A stretch of 64,000 nucleotides of DNA from Ruminococcus sp. (GTDB taxonomy: Bacteria; Bacillota; Clostridia; Oscillospirales; Ruminococcaceae), in contig SVNK01000002.1 of the NCBI GenBank assembly GCA_015066935.1, forward strand, positions 62,001 to 126,000, read 5' to 3'. Below the pieces are notes generated by a model. It did not search any database, was not told the DNA's origin, and worked only from the letters and a program-made list of their open reading frames with translations. Shown here one piece after another: positions 11,147-20,557 of this stretch. The position numbers and the translations under genes were made by a program. Each line of letters begins with the position of its first letter. Position 1 is the stretch's first letter.

Positions 11147-11522
11147 TTATCTCAGGGAACAGGTTCTCCTTACAAGCGGAGTAAACGTACTTAAATGTAT
11201 GCGATGCGGAAAGTGTACCGCAACCTGTCCTGCGTTTGATGAAATGGACTATCATCCGCATCAGTTTGTGTATATGGTTGAAAAGGGTGATATTGAAGCT
11301 CTTATGAAGTCGGGTTCGTTTTATAAATGTCTGACATGTTTTGCATGTGTTGAGAGATGTCCGCGTGATGTTGAGCCTGCAAAGATTGTGGAGGCGATTC
11401 GTCTTTCTGAGGTAAGACAGCAGGGAAAGAACCATCTTGTACCCGACAGTATTCCCGATATGCTTGACGAAGACCTGCCTCAGCAGGCAATCGTTACGGC
11501 TTTCAGAAAGTACACGAAGTAA
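11139..11522 (+). CDS. hdrC: Heterodisulfide reductase subunit C-like ferredoxin
   Basis: CMRCGKCTATCP and CLTCFACVERCP 4Fe-4S motifs. Confidence 0.92.
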   Translation: MNNYLREQVLLTSGVNVLKCMRCGKCTATCPAFDEMDYHPHQFVYMVEKGDIEALMKSGSFYKCLTCFACVERCPRDVEPAKIVEAIRLSEVRQQGKNHLVPDSIPDMLDEDLPQQAIVTAFRKYTK

Positions 11523-11537
11523 GGAGGAGACCGTAAT

Positions 11538-13529
11538 ATGCAGAGAATCGGTGTTTTTGTCTGCCACTGCGGAACAAACATTGCCGCAACTGTAGACGTA
11601 AAGGCTGTTGCGGAAGCACTCGGACATGAGCCTGGTGTAGTGATTTCTCAGGATTATCAGTATATGTGTTCGGAATCGGGACAGAATCTCGTCAAGGACG
11701 CAATAAAGGAACATAATCTTTCGGGAATTGTAGTCTGCTCCTGTTCTCCGAGAATGCATGAGAATACATTCAGAAAAGCAGCCGCAGCCGCAGGACTCAA
11801 TCCGTATCTTGTAGAAATAGCGAATATCAGAGAACAGTGCTCATGGATTCACAGGGAAATTGCAACAGCTACAGAAAAGGCGATAGTTCTTGGAAAAGCG
11901 GCAGTAGCAAAAGTGCATCTGAATGCTCCTCTGACAGCAGGCGAGAGTCCCGTAGTAAAGAGAGCTCTTGTTATAGGCGGAGGAATTGCGGGAATCCAGA
12001 CTGCTCTTGATATTGCCGAAGCGGGATTTGATGTTGACATCGTTGAAAAAGAGCCTACTATCGGCGGAAAAATGGCTCAGATTGACAAGACCTTCCCGAC
12101 ACTTGACTGTGCTGCATGTATCCTCACACCTAAAATGGTAGAGGCTGCACAGAATGAGAAAATCCACATTCATTCATACAGCGAAGTTGCGGATGTCAAG
12201 GGATTTGTGGGAAACTTCACCGTCACCATCAGGAAAAAAGCAAGATTTGTTGACGAGACAAAGTGTACGGGCTGCGGACTCTGTACAGAAAAGTGTCCGA
12301 TGAAAAAAGTCCCCAACGAGTTCAATCTGGGGCTTGATAACAGAACAGCCGTTTATATTCCATTTGCACAGGCAGTTCCGAAGGTTGCCGCAATCGACCC
12401 GAATTACTGTCTGATGCTGAAAAACGGCAAATGCGGAATCTGCTCGAAGGTCTGCTCTGTGGGAGCGATCGACTACAAGCAGCAGGACCGTCTTATTGAG
12501 GAGAAATACGGAGCGATCGTCGTTGCAACGGGCTTCAATCCGATAAAGCTTGACAGATACGATGAATTTGCATATAATACATGTCCCGACGTTGTAACGT
12601 CGCTTGAGCTTGAACGACTCATGAATGCGGCAGGTCCGAATGGAGGAACGCTTCTTCGTCCTTCCGACAAGACACATCCGCACAAGATTGTTTTCGTACA
12701 GTGTGTAGGTTCAAGATGCGATGACAGCAAGGGCAAATCGTATTGTTCAAAGATATGCTGTATGTATACAGCTAAGCATGCGATGCTCATACGTGAGAAA
12801 TATCCCGATACGGAGGTTTACGTATTCTACATAGACGTAAGAGCACCGGGAAAGAACTTCGATGAGTTTTACAGACGTGCCGTTGAACAGTACAATGTCC
12901 ATTACATCAAGGGAATGGTGGGCAAGGTGACACCTCTGAGCAGCGGAAAGATTGATGTTCAGGCGTCCGATCTGCTTTCAAACGAGCAGCTTCATATTGA
13001 CGCAGACATGGTAGTTCTTGCGGCAGCGATAGAGCCTGACAAGAGTGCACGTCCGCTTGCGACAATGCTCACAACACAGATGGATACAAATGATTTCTTT
13101 ACTGAGGCTCATCCAAAGCTGCGTCCCGTAGAATCCGCAACCGCAGGAATTTTCCTTTCGGGAGCATGTCAGGGACCCAAGGATATTCCGGAAACGGTGG
13201 CTCAGGCAAGTGCCGCAGCCGCAAAGGCAATCGGACTTCTCTGCAAGAACAGCATAACGTGTAATCCGTGTGTTGCACATTCCGACGAGCTTATGTGCAA
13301 TGGCTGTTCAGCCTGTGAGAAGGTATGTCCTTACGGTGCGATTACATATCAGGACAAGGAATTCAGAATGCCTGACAAGACAACGGCAGTCCGCAGAGTA
13401 GCTTCCGTAAATCCTGCTGTATGTCAGGGCTGCGGAGCCTGCACAGTTGCCTGTCCTTCGGGAGCTATGGACCTCAACGGCTTCTCTAACAGTCAGATAA
13501 TGGCGGAGGTAGACGCAATATGCAAGTAA
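11538..13529 (+). CDS. hdrA: Heterodisulfide reductase subunit A-like flavoprotein
   Basis: FAD site ALVIGGGIAGIQTALDIAEAGFDV, CTGCGLCTEKCP, internal Cys cluster region, C-terminal CNGCSACEKVCP and CQGCGACTVACP. Confidence 0.95.
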   Translation: MQRIGVFVCHCGTNIAATVDVKAVAEALGHEPGVVISQDYQYMCSESGQNLVKDAIKEHNLSGIVVCSCSPRMHENTFRKAAAAAGLNPYLVEIANIREQCSWIHREIATATEKAIVLGKAAVAKVHLNAPLTAGESPVVKRALVIGGGIAGIQTALDIAEAGFDVDIVEKEPTIGGKMAQIDKTFPTLDCAACILTPKMVEAAQNEKIHIHSYSEVADVKGFVGNFTVTIRKKARFVDETKCTGCGLCTEKCPMKKVPNEFNLGLDNRTAVYIPFAQAVPKVAAIDPNYCLMLKNGKCGICSKVCSVGAIDYKQQDRLIEEKYGAIVVATGFNPIKLDRYDEFAYNTCPDVVTSLELERLMNAAGPNGGTLLRPSDKTHPHKIVFVQCVGSRCDDSKGKSYCSKICCMYTAKHAMLIREKYPDTEVYVFYIDVRAPGKNFDEFYRRAVEQYNVHYIKGMVGKVTPLSSGKIDVQASDLLSNEQLHIDADMVVLAAAIEPDKSARPLATMLTTQMDTNDFFTEAHPKLRPVESATAGIFLSGACQGPKDIPETVAQASAAAAKAIGLLCKNSITCNPCVAHSDELMCNGCSACEKVCPYGAITYQDKEFRMPDKTTAVRRVASVNPAVCQGCGACTVACPSGAMDLNGFSNSQIMAEVDAICK

Positions 13530-13966
13530 ATGAAAATAAAGAATTTCAGCCGCTTATTGTAGCGTTCTGCTGCAACTGGTGTTCATACGCAGGTGCGGAT
13601 CTTTCGGGAACAAACCGACTCAATTACCCTGAAAATGTAAAGATTATCAGAGTTCCGTGTTCATGCAGAGTTAATCCGATGTTTATTCTCAGGGCATTCC
13701 AGAGAGGTGCGGACGGAGTAATTCTGTGCGGATGTCATCCGGGAGACTGTCATTATACGTCCGGAAACTACTTCACACGCCGCAGAATGACGCTTCTGTT
13801 CAGTATGCTTGATTTCCTCGGCATAGAGCGTGGACGTACAAGAGTAGAGTGGGTATCGGCAGCGGAGGGAGCAAAGTTTGCCGCTACCATGAATGAGTTT
13901 ACCGAGACAGTGCGTAAACTCGGACCGAACCGCAGATTGGAGGACCTGAGATGCAGGAAGCAATGA
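13520..13966 (+). CDS. flxD: MvhD/FlxD-like iron-sulfur subunit
   Basis: FCCNWCSYAGADLSG, VPCSCRVNP, GADGVILCGCHPGDCHY motifs of the MvhD family. Confidence 0.88.
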   Translation: MQVNENKEFQPLIVAFCCNWCSYAGADLSGTNRLNYPENVKIIRVPCSCRVNPMFILRAFQRGADGVILCGCHPGDCHYTSGNYFTRRRMTLLFSMLDFLGIERGRTRVEWVSAAEGAKFAATMNEFTETVRKLGPNRRLEDLRCRKQ

Positions 13967-14922
13967 AAGAAAGGGCAAAACAGCTCCTTGCCGACGGAAC
14001 AGTATCACGTGTAATCGGCTGGAAGCGTGGAGAGTTTGCCTATGATACAACTCCTGCAATCTTTGAGACTGCGGAGGAGATTGACCGTGATTTTGTGTAT
14101 GACGATTTCACGGCAGCAAATGTTTCAAAATATCTTATCAAAGAGAGCCGCAGGGACGGGAAGATTCTCGCATTTCTGAAGCCTTGCGATACATATAGTC
14201 TGAACCAGCTTACAAAGGAGCACAGGGTAATCCGTGACAATATCCATGTAGTCGGAATCCCCGGAGGACCGAAGCTTGACATCGAAAAGATAAAAGCCAG
14301 AGGCATTACGGGAATCCTCGGTGTGAAGAACAACGATTATACACTTGAGATAGAGACTCTCTATGGTACGGAAAAAATGCCTTTTTATGAGGCGATAAGC
14401 GGAAAGTGCGAGTCCTGCAAGAGCAGGAAGCACGTTACATATGACGAGCTTATGGGTGAAGAGGGAGAAATTGCTGAATCCAACCGCTTTGACATGGTGG
14501 AAAAGCTTGAGAATATGACCTCACAGGAGCGTTATGACTTCTGGAGAGAGCAGCTTTCAAAGTGTATCCGCTGCAATGCCTGCCGTAATGTATGTCCTGC
14601 CTGCACCTGTGAAAACTGTGTTTTCGACAATCCGAAGTCGGGAATCGACAACAAGGCGGCTGCGGACAGCTTTGAGGAGAATATGTTCCACATTATCCGT
14701 GCGTTCCATGTTGCGGGACGCTGCACGGACTGCGGTGAATGTTCGAGAGTATGTCCTCAGAACATACCGCTGCATCTGCTGAACAGAAAGTTCATCAAGG
14801 ACATAAACGAGCTTTACGGCGAATATCAGGCAGGTGAGGATACAACCTCAAAAGCACCGCTTAATGACTATAGAATGGACGACTGTGAATCCTCGATAGT
14901 TCACGAAAGGGGCGTTGAATAA
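13951..14922 (+). CDS. 4Fe-4S dicluster / FrhB-like subunit of the Flx module
   Basis: CIRCNACRNVCPACTCENC and CTDCGECSRVCPQNIP; position between MvhD-like and AsrA-like subunits. Confidence 0.85.
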   Translation: MQEAMKERAKQLLADGTVSRVIGWKRGEFAYDTTPAIFETAEEIDRDFVYDDFTAANVSKYLIKESRRDGKILAFLKPCDTYSLNQLTKEHRVIRDNIHVVGIPGGPKLDIEKIKARGITGILGVKNNDYTLEIETLYGTEKMPFYEAISGKCESCKSRKHVTYDELMGEEGEIAESNRFDMVEKLENMTSQERYDFWREQLSKCIRCNACRNVCPACTCENCVFDNPKSGIDNKAAADSFEENMFHIIRAFHVAGRCTDCGECSRVCPQNIPLHLLNRKFIKDINELYGEYQAGEDTTSKAPLNDYRMDDCESSIVHERGVE

Positions 14923-15944
14923 TGTTCAAGAGAATATCAGCTTCACGTCTCGGAGAGCTGTTTGACCGAATTGCTTCGAAGCAGATGCTCTATATCCCTG
15001 CTGACCGTGAGGACGGAGCTGCCGAGTACAGAAGATACGAAAGCGGAATGAGTCTCAGCAAGGCTCTGAATACAGTGAGAAGTGCAAAGGATTTTTTCTT
15101 CCCACAGACGGAAAATCTTGCAGAGTTCAGAGTTGAGGGCAAGAAAATCGAAGTCAGGGACATCCGTGAGGAGTGCGAAGATTTTGTGATTTTCGGAGTC
15201 AGAGGGTGTGATGTGAGAAGCTTTTCGATTCTTGACAAGGTGTATCTTTGCGAGCCTGTGGACAGCTTCTACAAGAATCGCCGTGACCACGGAACGGTTG
15301 TTGCGATGGCGTGCACACGTCCTGCCGAGACATGCTTCTGTACAGCATTCGGGATAGACCCTACAATGCCCGGCGGAGATGTTACTGTTTTCCCCGACGG
15401 AGAGGGATATTTCTTCCTTGCAAATACAGAAAAGGGCGAGGCGTTTATTTCAATGATTGACGACCTTCTTGAGGACGGCGATGCATCCGCCCTTATGGAG
15501 GTTCAGGAAAACACACGAAGAATTCTTAAAAAGCTGCCTTTTGCCAATCTCTCCACAGAGTCTTTCGGAGGAGAAAAACTCAACGAATATTTCAATTCCG
15601 ATAAATGGGGAGAGCTTTCTGAGAGCTGTATAGGCTGCGGAACATGTACATTTGTATGTCCTACGTGTCAGTGCTACGACATAAGGGATTTTGATACGGG
15701 AAACGGCATAAAGCGATTCCGCTGCTGGGACTCCTGTATGTATTCAGACTTCACAAAAATGGCGCACGGCAATCCGAGACTTACTCAGCTTGAGCGTTTC
15801 CGTCAGAGATTCATGCACAAGCTTGTATATTTTCCTGCAAACAATAACGGCGAGTTTGGCTGTGTAGGCTGCGGAAGATGTCTTTCGAAGTGTCCCGTTT
15901 CGATGAACATCGTCAAGGTAATGAAAGCATTGGAGGTAAAATGA
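14922..15944 (+). CDS. 4Fe-4S dicluster protein, anaerobic sulfite reductase subunit A-like (Flx module)
   Basis: CIGCGTCTFVCPTCQC and CVGCGRCLSKCPVSM motifs. Confidence 0.85.
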   Translation: MFKRISASRLGELFDRIASKQMLYIPADREDGAAEYRRYESGMSLSKALNTVRSAKDFFFPQTENLAEFRVEGKKIEVRDIREECEDFVIFGVRGCDVRSFSILDKVYLCEPVDSFYKNRRDHGTVVAMACTRPAETCFCTAFGIDPTMPGGDVTVFPDGEGYFFLANTEKGEAFISMIDDLLEDGDASALMEVQENTRRILKKLPFANLSTESFGGEKLNEYFNSDKWGELSESCIGCGTCTFVCPTCQCYDIRDFDTGNGIKRFRCWDSCMYSDFTKMAHGNPRLTQLERFRQRFMHKLVYFPANNNGEFGCVGCGRCLSKCPVSMNIVKVMKALEVK

Positions 15945-16774
15945 TGAACAGCAATGATACTTTGATTCCTCTTATCGGAGTAGTTACCGATATACGTCAG
16001 GATACTCCCGATGTAAAGACGTTCAGGGTAGTTTCAACCGACGGCGGAAAGGTCTTTGAGCATATGCCGGGACAGTGTGCAATGCTTTCGATTCCGGGAG
16101 TAGGCGAGGCGATGTTTTCGATAACTTCGTCACCAACCAATACCGAATACATGGAATTCAGCATAAAGAAGTGCGGATGTCTGACAGACTGGCTTCATCA
16201 GATGGACGTCGGACAGCAGATAACAATCCGTGGACCTTACGGAAATGCTTTTCCCGTTGAAACGGCACTTAAAGGGAAAGACCTGCTTTTCATTGCGGGA
16301 GGAATCGGACTTGCACCGCTTCGTTCCGTAATAAATTACGTCAGGGATAAGCGTGAAAACTACGGAAGTGTGCAGATAGTCTACGGTTCACGTTCAAAGG
16401 AAGACCTTGTGGATTACAGGGAAATCATAGACGAGTGGATGACTGACGACGGAATCAGCGTCAATCTCACAATTGACAATCCGCAGGACGGCTGGGACGG
16501 CCATGTAGGTTTTGTTCCGAATTATGTCACCGAGCTGAATCCCGATACGAATAAAACAGTTCTTGTCTGCGGACCGCCTGTAATGATAAAGTTCACTCTC
16601 AGTGCACTGAAGGAGCTTGGCTTCGACGAAACACAGGTATATACCACAATGGAGCTTCGTATGAAGTGCGGTGTGGGCAAATGCGGACGCTGCAACATCG
16701 GACATAAATATGTCTGCAAGGACGGTCCCGTGTTCAGATGCGACGAGCTTGGCGAACTTCCCGACGAATATTAA
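15941..16774 (+). CDS. flxA: FAD/NAD(P)-binding oxidoreductase (FlxA-like NADH-oxidising subunit)
   Basis: FIAGGIGLAPLRSVINYV, VCGPPVMIKF, Cys-rich C-terminus CGVGKCGRCNIGHKYVCKDGPVF; ATGA overlap with previous gene. Confidence 0.9.
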   Translation: MMNSNDTLIPLIGVVTDIRQDTPDVKTFRVVSTDGGKVFEHMPGQCAMLSIPGVGEAMFSITSSPTNTEYMEFSIKKCGCLTDWLHQMDVGQQITIRGPYGNAFPVETALKGKDLLFIAGGIGLAPLRSVINYVRDKRENYGSVQIVYGSRSKEDLVDYREIIDEWMTDDGISVNLTIDNPQDGWDGHVGFVPNYVTELNPDTNKTVLVCGPPVMIKFTLSALKELGFDETQVYTTMELRMKCGVGKCGRCNIGHKYVCKDGPVFRCDELGELPDEY

Positions 16775-16790
16775 GGAGGAACGGTTTCCT

Positions 16791-17465
16791 ATGGAAAATA
16801 CAGTAAATGTCTACCTGTTCGGCAAGAGGTATGAGGTGCCGTCAGGACTTACCATAATGACTGCTATGGAATATGCAGGATACGAGCTTGTAAGAGGCTG
16901 CGGATGCAGAAACGGCTTCTGCGGAGCTTGTGCGACTATATACCGCATGAAGGATAAGCAGGAGCTTCACGCCTGTCTTGCTTGTCAGACAGAGGTTCAG
17001 GACGGTATGTACGTAGCAACGCTGCCATTCTTCCCGTTGGTGAAAAAGGTTTTCAATATAGAGGAAATCAAGCCGACAGAGCAGATAATGATGCAGCTTT
17101 ATCCTGAGATTTATGCCTGCATAGGCTGTAATGCGTGTACGAAGGCGTGTACGCAGGAGCTTAGTGTAATGCAGTATATTGCATATGCTCAGAGAGGCGA
17201 ATACGATAAGTGTGCTGAGCTTTCCTTTGACTGTGTAATGTGCGGAGTATGTTCGTCACGCTGTCCCGCAGGAATTTCGCATCCTCAGGTTGCGATGCTT
17301 GCAAGACGTCTCAACGGCAAATATATTGCACCCGAATGCGGACACCTTGCAGAGCGTGTACAGGAGATAAACGATGGAATGTACAACGAGCTTATTGAAA
17401 AACTCATGCAGAAGCCTCTTGAAGAAATCAAGGAGCTTTACAATACACGTGAAATAGAAAAGTAA
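16791..17465 (+). CDS. Fumarate reductase/succinate dehydrogenase iron-sulfur subunit-like protein (2Fe-2S + 2x4Fe-4S)
   Basis: CGCRNGFCGAC..CLAC 2Fe-2S motif, CIGCNACTKAC and CVMCGVCSSRCPAG; RBS AAGGAGG. Confidence 0.85.
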   Translation: MENTVNVYLFGKRYEVPSGLTIMTAMEYAGYELVRGCGCRNGFCGACATIYRMKDKQELHACLACQTEVQDGMYVATLPFFPLVKKVFNIEEIKPTEQIMMQLYPEIYACIGCNACTKACTQELSVMQYIAYAQRGEYDKCAELSFDCVMCGVCSSRCPAGISHPQVAMLARRLNGKYIAPECGHLAERVQEINDGMYNELIEKLMQKPLEEIKELYNTREIEK

Positions 17466-17477
17466 GGAGGTGGGCAT

Positions 17478-19079
17478 ATGTACAAAATTGATAAGCTTAA
17501 CGAACTTGCAGAGCTTGTGGCAGCAAACAGGGAAAAGAATGCAGACCTTGAACCTGCAAGAATGACGGCAGAGGAAAAGGACAGTCTGCTTTCAGCTTTT
17601 CATCCCGATTATAAGCAGGGAGAATTCACTGTACTCAGTGCAGGCGTAAACAAGGGAGACAAGGTGCCCACTCAGCTTGCCGAGCTTCTTCAGGGAAAAA
17701 GCAGAATCACAGCAGAACAGATTGACCTCGGCAAGGTTGATTACGATACGGACGTGCTTGTAATAGGCGGCGGCGGAGCAGGTGCTTCCGCAGCGATTGA
17801 AGCCGATGAATCAGGTGCAAGAACGATGATTGTAACGAAGCTTCGTATCGGTGACGCAAACACAATGATGGCGGAGGGCGGAATACAGGCGGCAGATAAG
17901 CCGAATGATTCGCCTGCAATCCACTATCTCGATGCTTTCGGCGGTGGTCATTTTGCTGCAAAGCCTGAGCTTGTAAACAAGCTTGTAACAAAGGCACCCG
18001 AGGCTATACTCTGGCTCAATAAGCTCGGAGTTGAATTTGACAAGGAAGCCGACGGAACAATGGTAACAACTCACGGCGGCGGAACGTCACGCAAGAGAAT
18101 GCACGCTGCAAAGGACTACACAGGAGCCGAAATCATGAGAACGCTCCGTGACGAGGTGCTTAACAGAGGAATTCCGGTAATCGACTTCACATCGGCTGTT
18201 GAGATTATTCTTGACGACAAGGGAAGGGCAGCAGGTGCGGTTCTCATGAATATGGAGACAAAAGAACTTCTTGTTGCAAGGGCAAAGACAGTGGTAATTG
18301 CAACAGGCGGTGCAGGAAGACTTCACTATCAGGGCTTCCCGACCTCGAATCATTACGGTGCAACTGCTGACGGACTTGTACTCGGATACAGAGTGGGAGC
18401 TAAACTCATTTACGCAGACACACTCCAGTACCACCCCACAGGTGCGGCTTATCCCGAGCAGATTTTCGGAGCACTTGTAACCGAGAAGGTTCGTTCACTC
18501 GGAGCAAAGCTTGTAAACATCGACGGCGAAGTATTCATGCATCCTCTTGAGACAAGAGACGTTACAGCAGCTTCGATTATCCGTGAATGTTCCGAAAGAG
18601 GAAAGGGAATTGAAACAAATGAGGGTCAGGCAGTATGGCTTGACACACCAATGATCGAATACAAGCACGGTGAGGGAACAATTGAAAAGCGAATTCCTGC
18701 AATGATGAGAATGTTCGGCAAATACGGCATAGACATCCGCAAGGAGCCGATTCTTGTATATCCCACACTCCACTACCAGAACGGAGGACTTGAAATCTCC
18801 GACGACTGTTCAACAGGAGTTGAGAATCTCTATGCAGCAGGAGAGGTTGCAGGAGGAATACACGGAAGAAACCGTCTGATGGGGAATTCGCTGCTCGACG
18901 TTATCGTATTCGGAAGAAACGCAGGAATATATGCAGCTTCAAAGGCAAAGGGGATGGAAGTTCCCGAAAAGCTTACACTTGAGCACATTGAACATTTCAG
19001 CAGAGAGCTTGAAAGTGAAGGAATCGCAAATGAAACAGCTTCACCAATGCTGCTTCCGAAATATGCACGAAAAGCATAA
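17478..19079 (+). CDS. Fumarate reductase/succinate dehydrogenase flavoprotein subunit, soluble type
   Basis: DVLVIGGGGAGASAAIEADESGA, MMAEGGIQAA, QYHPTG, TRDVTAASI, HYQNGGLEI, GEVAGGIHGRNRLMGNSLLDVIVFGRNAG. Confidence 0.92.
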   Translation: MYKIDKLNELAELVAANREKNADLEPARMTAEEKDSLLSAFHPDYKQGEFTVLSAGVNKGDKVPTQLAELLQGKSRITAEQIDLGKVDYDTDVLVIGGGGAGASAAIEADESGARTMIVTKLRIGDANTMMAEGGIQAADKPNDSPAIHYLDAFGGGHFAAKPELVNKLVTKAPEAILWLNKLGVEFDKEADGTMVTTHGGGTSRKRMHAAKDYTGAEIMRTLRDEVLNRGIPVIDFTSAVEIILDDKGRAAGAVLMNMETKELLVARAKTVVIATGGAGRLHYQGFPTSNHYGATADGLVLGYRVGAKLIYADTLQYHPTGAAYPEQIFGALVTEKVRSLGAKLVNIDGEVFMHPLETRDVTAASIIRECSERGKGIETNEGQAVWLDTPMIEYKHGEGTIEKRIPAMMRMFGKYGIDIRKEPILVYPTLHYQNGGLEISDDCSTGVENLYAAGEVAGGIHGRNRLMGNSLLDVIVFGRNAGIYAASKAKGMEVPEKLTLEHIEHFSRELESEGIANETASPMLLPKYARKA

Positions 19080-19175
19080 GATATAATGTAACAATCGGCG
19101 GACAGATGTCCGTCGATTGCCATGACAGATGAGTATGCATTTTGCAAATTTAATTAAAAAGAGGTAATTTTAATT

Positions 19176-20414
19176 ATGGAATTGATTAATTCCGGAGAAT
19201 TTTCCATTTCCGTTACAAAAATCCCGTTTCTGATGTTTACGGTATTTCTTATTGCGGCAGTCGGCTATCTGCTTGGAAGAATAACGATTAAGGGAATATC
19301 ACTTGGTTCTGCGGGAGTATTCATTGTAGCACTTCTGTACGGATGCTTTTTCTATGATAATCTTGCCGAGAATCTTGTTATCGGTGGAGCGAGCTACGCA
19401 GGAAATGCACTTAAAACCGTTGAAAATATCGGTCTGATACTATTTGTGACGTCTGTAGGATTCATTGCAGGACCCAACTTCTTCGGGAATTTCAAAAAGA
19501 ATTTCAAGAATTATGTTCTTCTGGGACTTGTAATAATCGTCACAGGCGGACTTGTCTGCGGAGGCTGCATTTTGATTGACAAGACAATCTCCGATGAACC
19601 TGTGGAGAATATCGCTTCGATGCTTGTGGGACTTCTTGCAGGAGCCCTTACAAGTACGCCTGCATTTTCTGCCGCAAAGACAACTGTTGCCGACCGTGCC
19701 AACGGAGCAGTTCTGGAGGATTACGTAACGGTAGGTTATGGCATTGCATATCTGTTCGGAGTAATTGGCGTAGTGCTTTTCATACAGCTTATTCCAAAGA
19801 TTCTGAAGGCTGATATGAAAAAGGAAAGGGAGCTTCTTGTTACTGCCGATACAAAAGGCGATAAAAAGGAATACAGCGGAAAACTTATCCATATGGATGA
19901 ATTCGGCATCATGCCTTTTGCACTTGCGGCAATAATCGGAATATTTGTTGGTTCGATAAAATTCGGAAGCTTTTCGCTCACAACAACGGGAGGCTGTCTG
20001 CTCACATCTCTTGTTTTCGGACATTTCGGACGATTCGGCAGATTTTCGGCAGCTCCGAAGGACACAACGCTGAAGGTTTTCCGTGAATTCGGACTCATAC
20101 TGTTCCTTATCGGAGCAGGAGTTGCAGGCGGAGCAAATTTCGTTGAATACTTCAAGGGAGTATACTTCCTTTACGGAGTAATCATGACGGTTATTCCGAT
20201 GATTGTTGGTTTCCTTTTTGCAAAGTACGTATTAAAGCTGAGTCTGCTGAACAATCTTGGCTCGATTACAGGCGGAATGACTTCAACACCTGCACTCGGT
20301 ACGCTCATCAATACAGCAGGAACAGAGAATGTAGCTTCGGCATATGCGGCAACTTATCCTATTGCACTTATTTCGGTAGTAGTTGTTTCACAGGTATTGC
20401 TGATGATATTCTGA
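19176..20414 (+). CDS. AspT/YidE/YbjL-family transporter, possible C4-dicarboxylate (succinate/aspartate) carrier
   Basis: Duplicated membrane domains with repeated GALTSTPAFSAA / GGMTSTPALGTL motifs. Confidence 0.8.
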   Translation: MELINSGEFSISVTKIPFLMFTVFLIAAVGYLLGRITIKGISLGSAGVFIVALLYGCFFYDNLAENLVIGGASYAGNALKTVENIGLILFVTSVGFIAGPNFFGNFKKNFKNYVLLGLVIIVTGGLVCGGCILIDKTISDEPVENIASMLVGLLAGALTSTPAFSAAKTTVADRANGAVLEDYVTVGYGIAYLFGVIGVVLFIQLIPKILKADMKKERELLVTADTKGDKKEYSGKLIHMDEFGIMPFALAAIIGIFVGSIKFGSFSLTTTGGCLLTSLVFGHFGRFGRFSAAPKDTTLKVFREFGLILFLIGAGVAGGANFVEYFKGVYFLYGVIMTVIPMIVGFLFAKYVLKLSLLNNLGSITGGMTSTPALGTLINTAGTENVASAYAATYPIALISVVVVSQVLLMIF

Positions 20415-20420
20415 ATCAAG

Positions 20421-20454
20421 GCTGCTTGTCCCTGAGGGGACAGGCGGCTTTTTT
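20421..20454 (+). terminator. Rho-independent terminator
   Basis: GCTGCTTGTCCC-TGA-GGGGACAGGCGGC then TTTTTT. Confidence 0.9.
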
Positions 20455-20494
20455 GCGGTGTAAAAAAATAAACGGAAAAATTTACGGAATCGTG

Positions 20495-20523
20495 TTGCAA
20501 AACGTGAATAAATATAGTATAAT
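20495..20523 (+). promoter_or_regulatory. Sigma-A-type promoter of asnB
   Basis: TTGCAA - 17 nt - TATAAT. Confidence 0.7.
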
Positions 20524-20557
20524 ATAAAATTAGAGCAAATACGAGGGAGTTGAAAAA

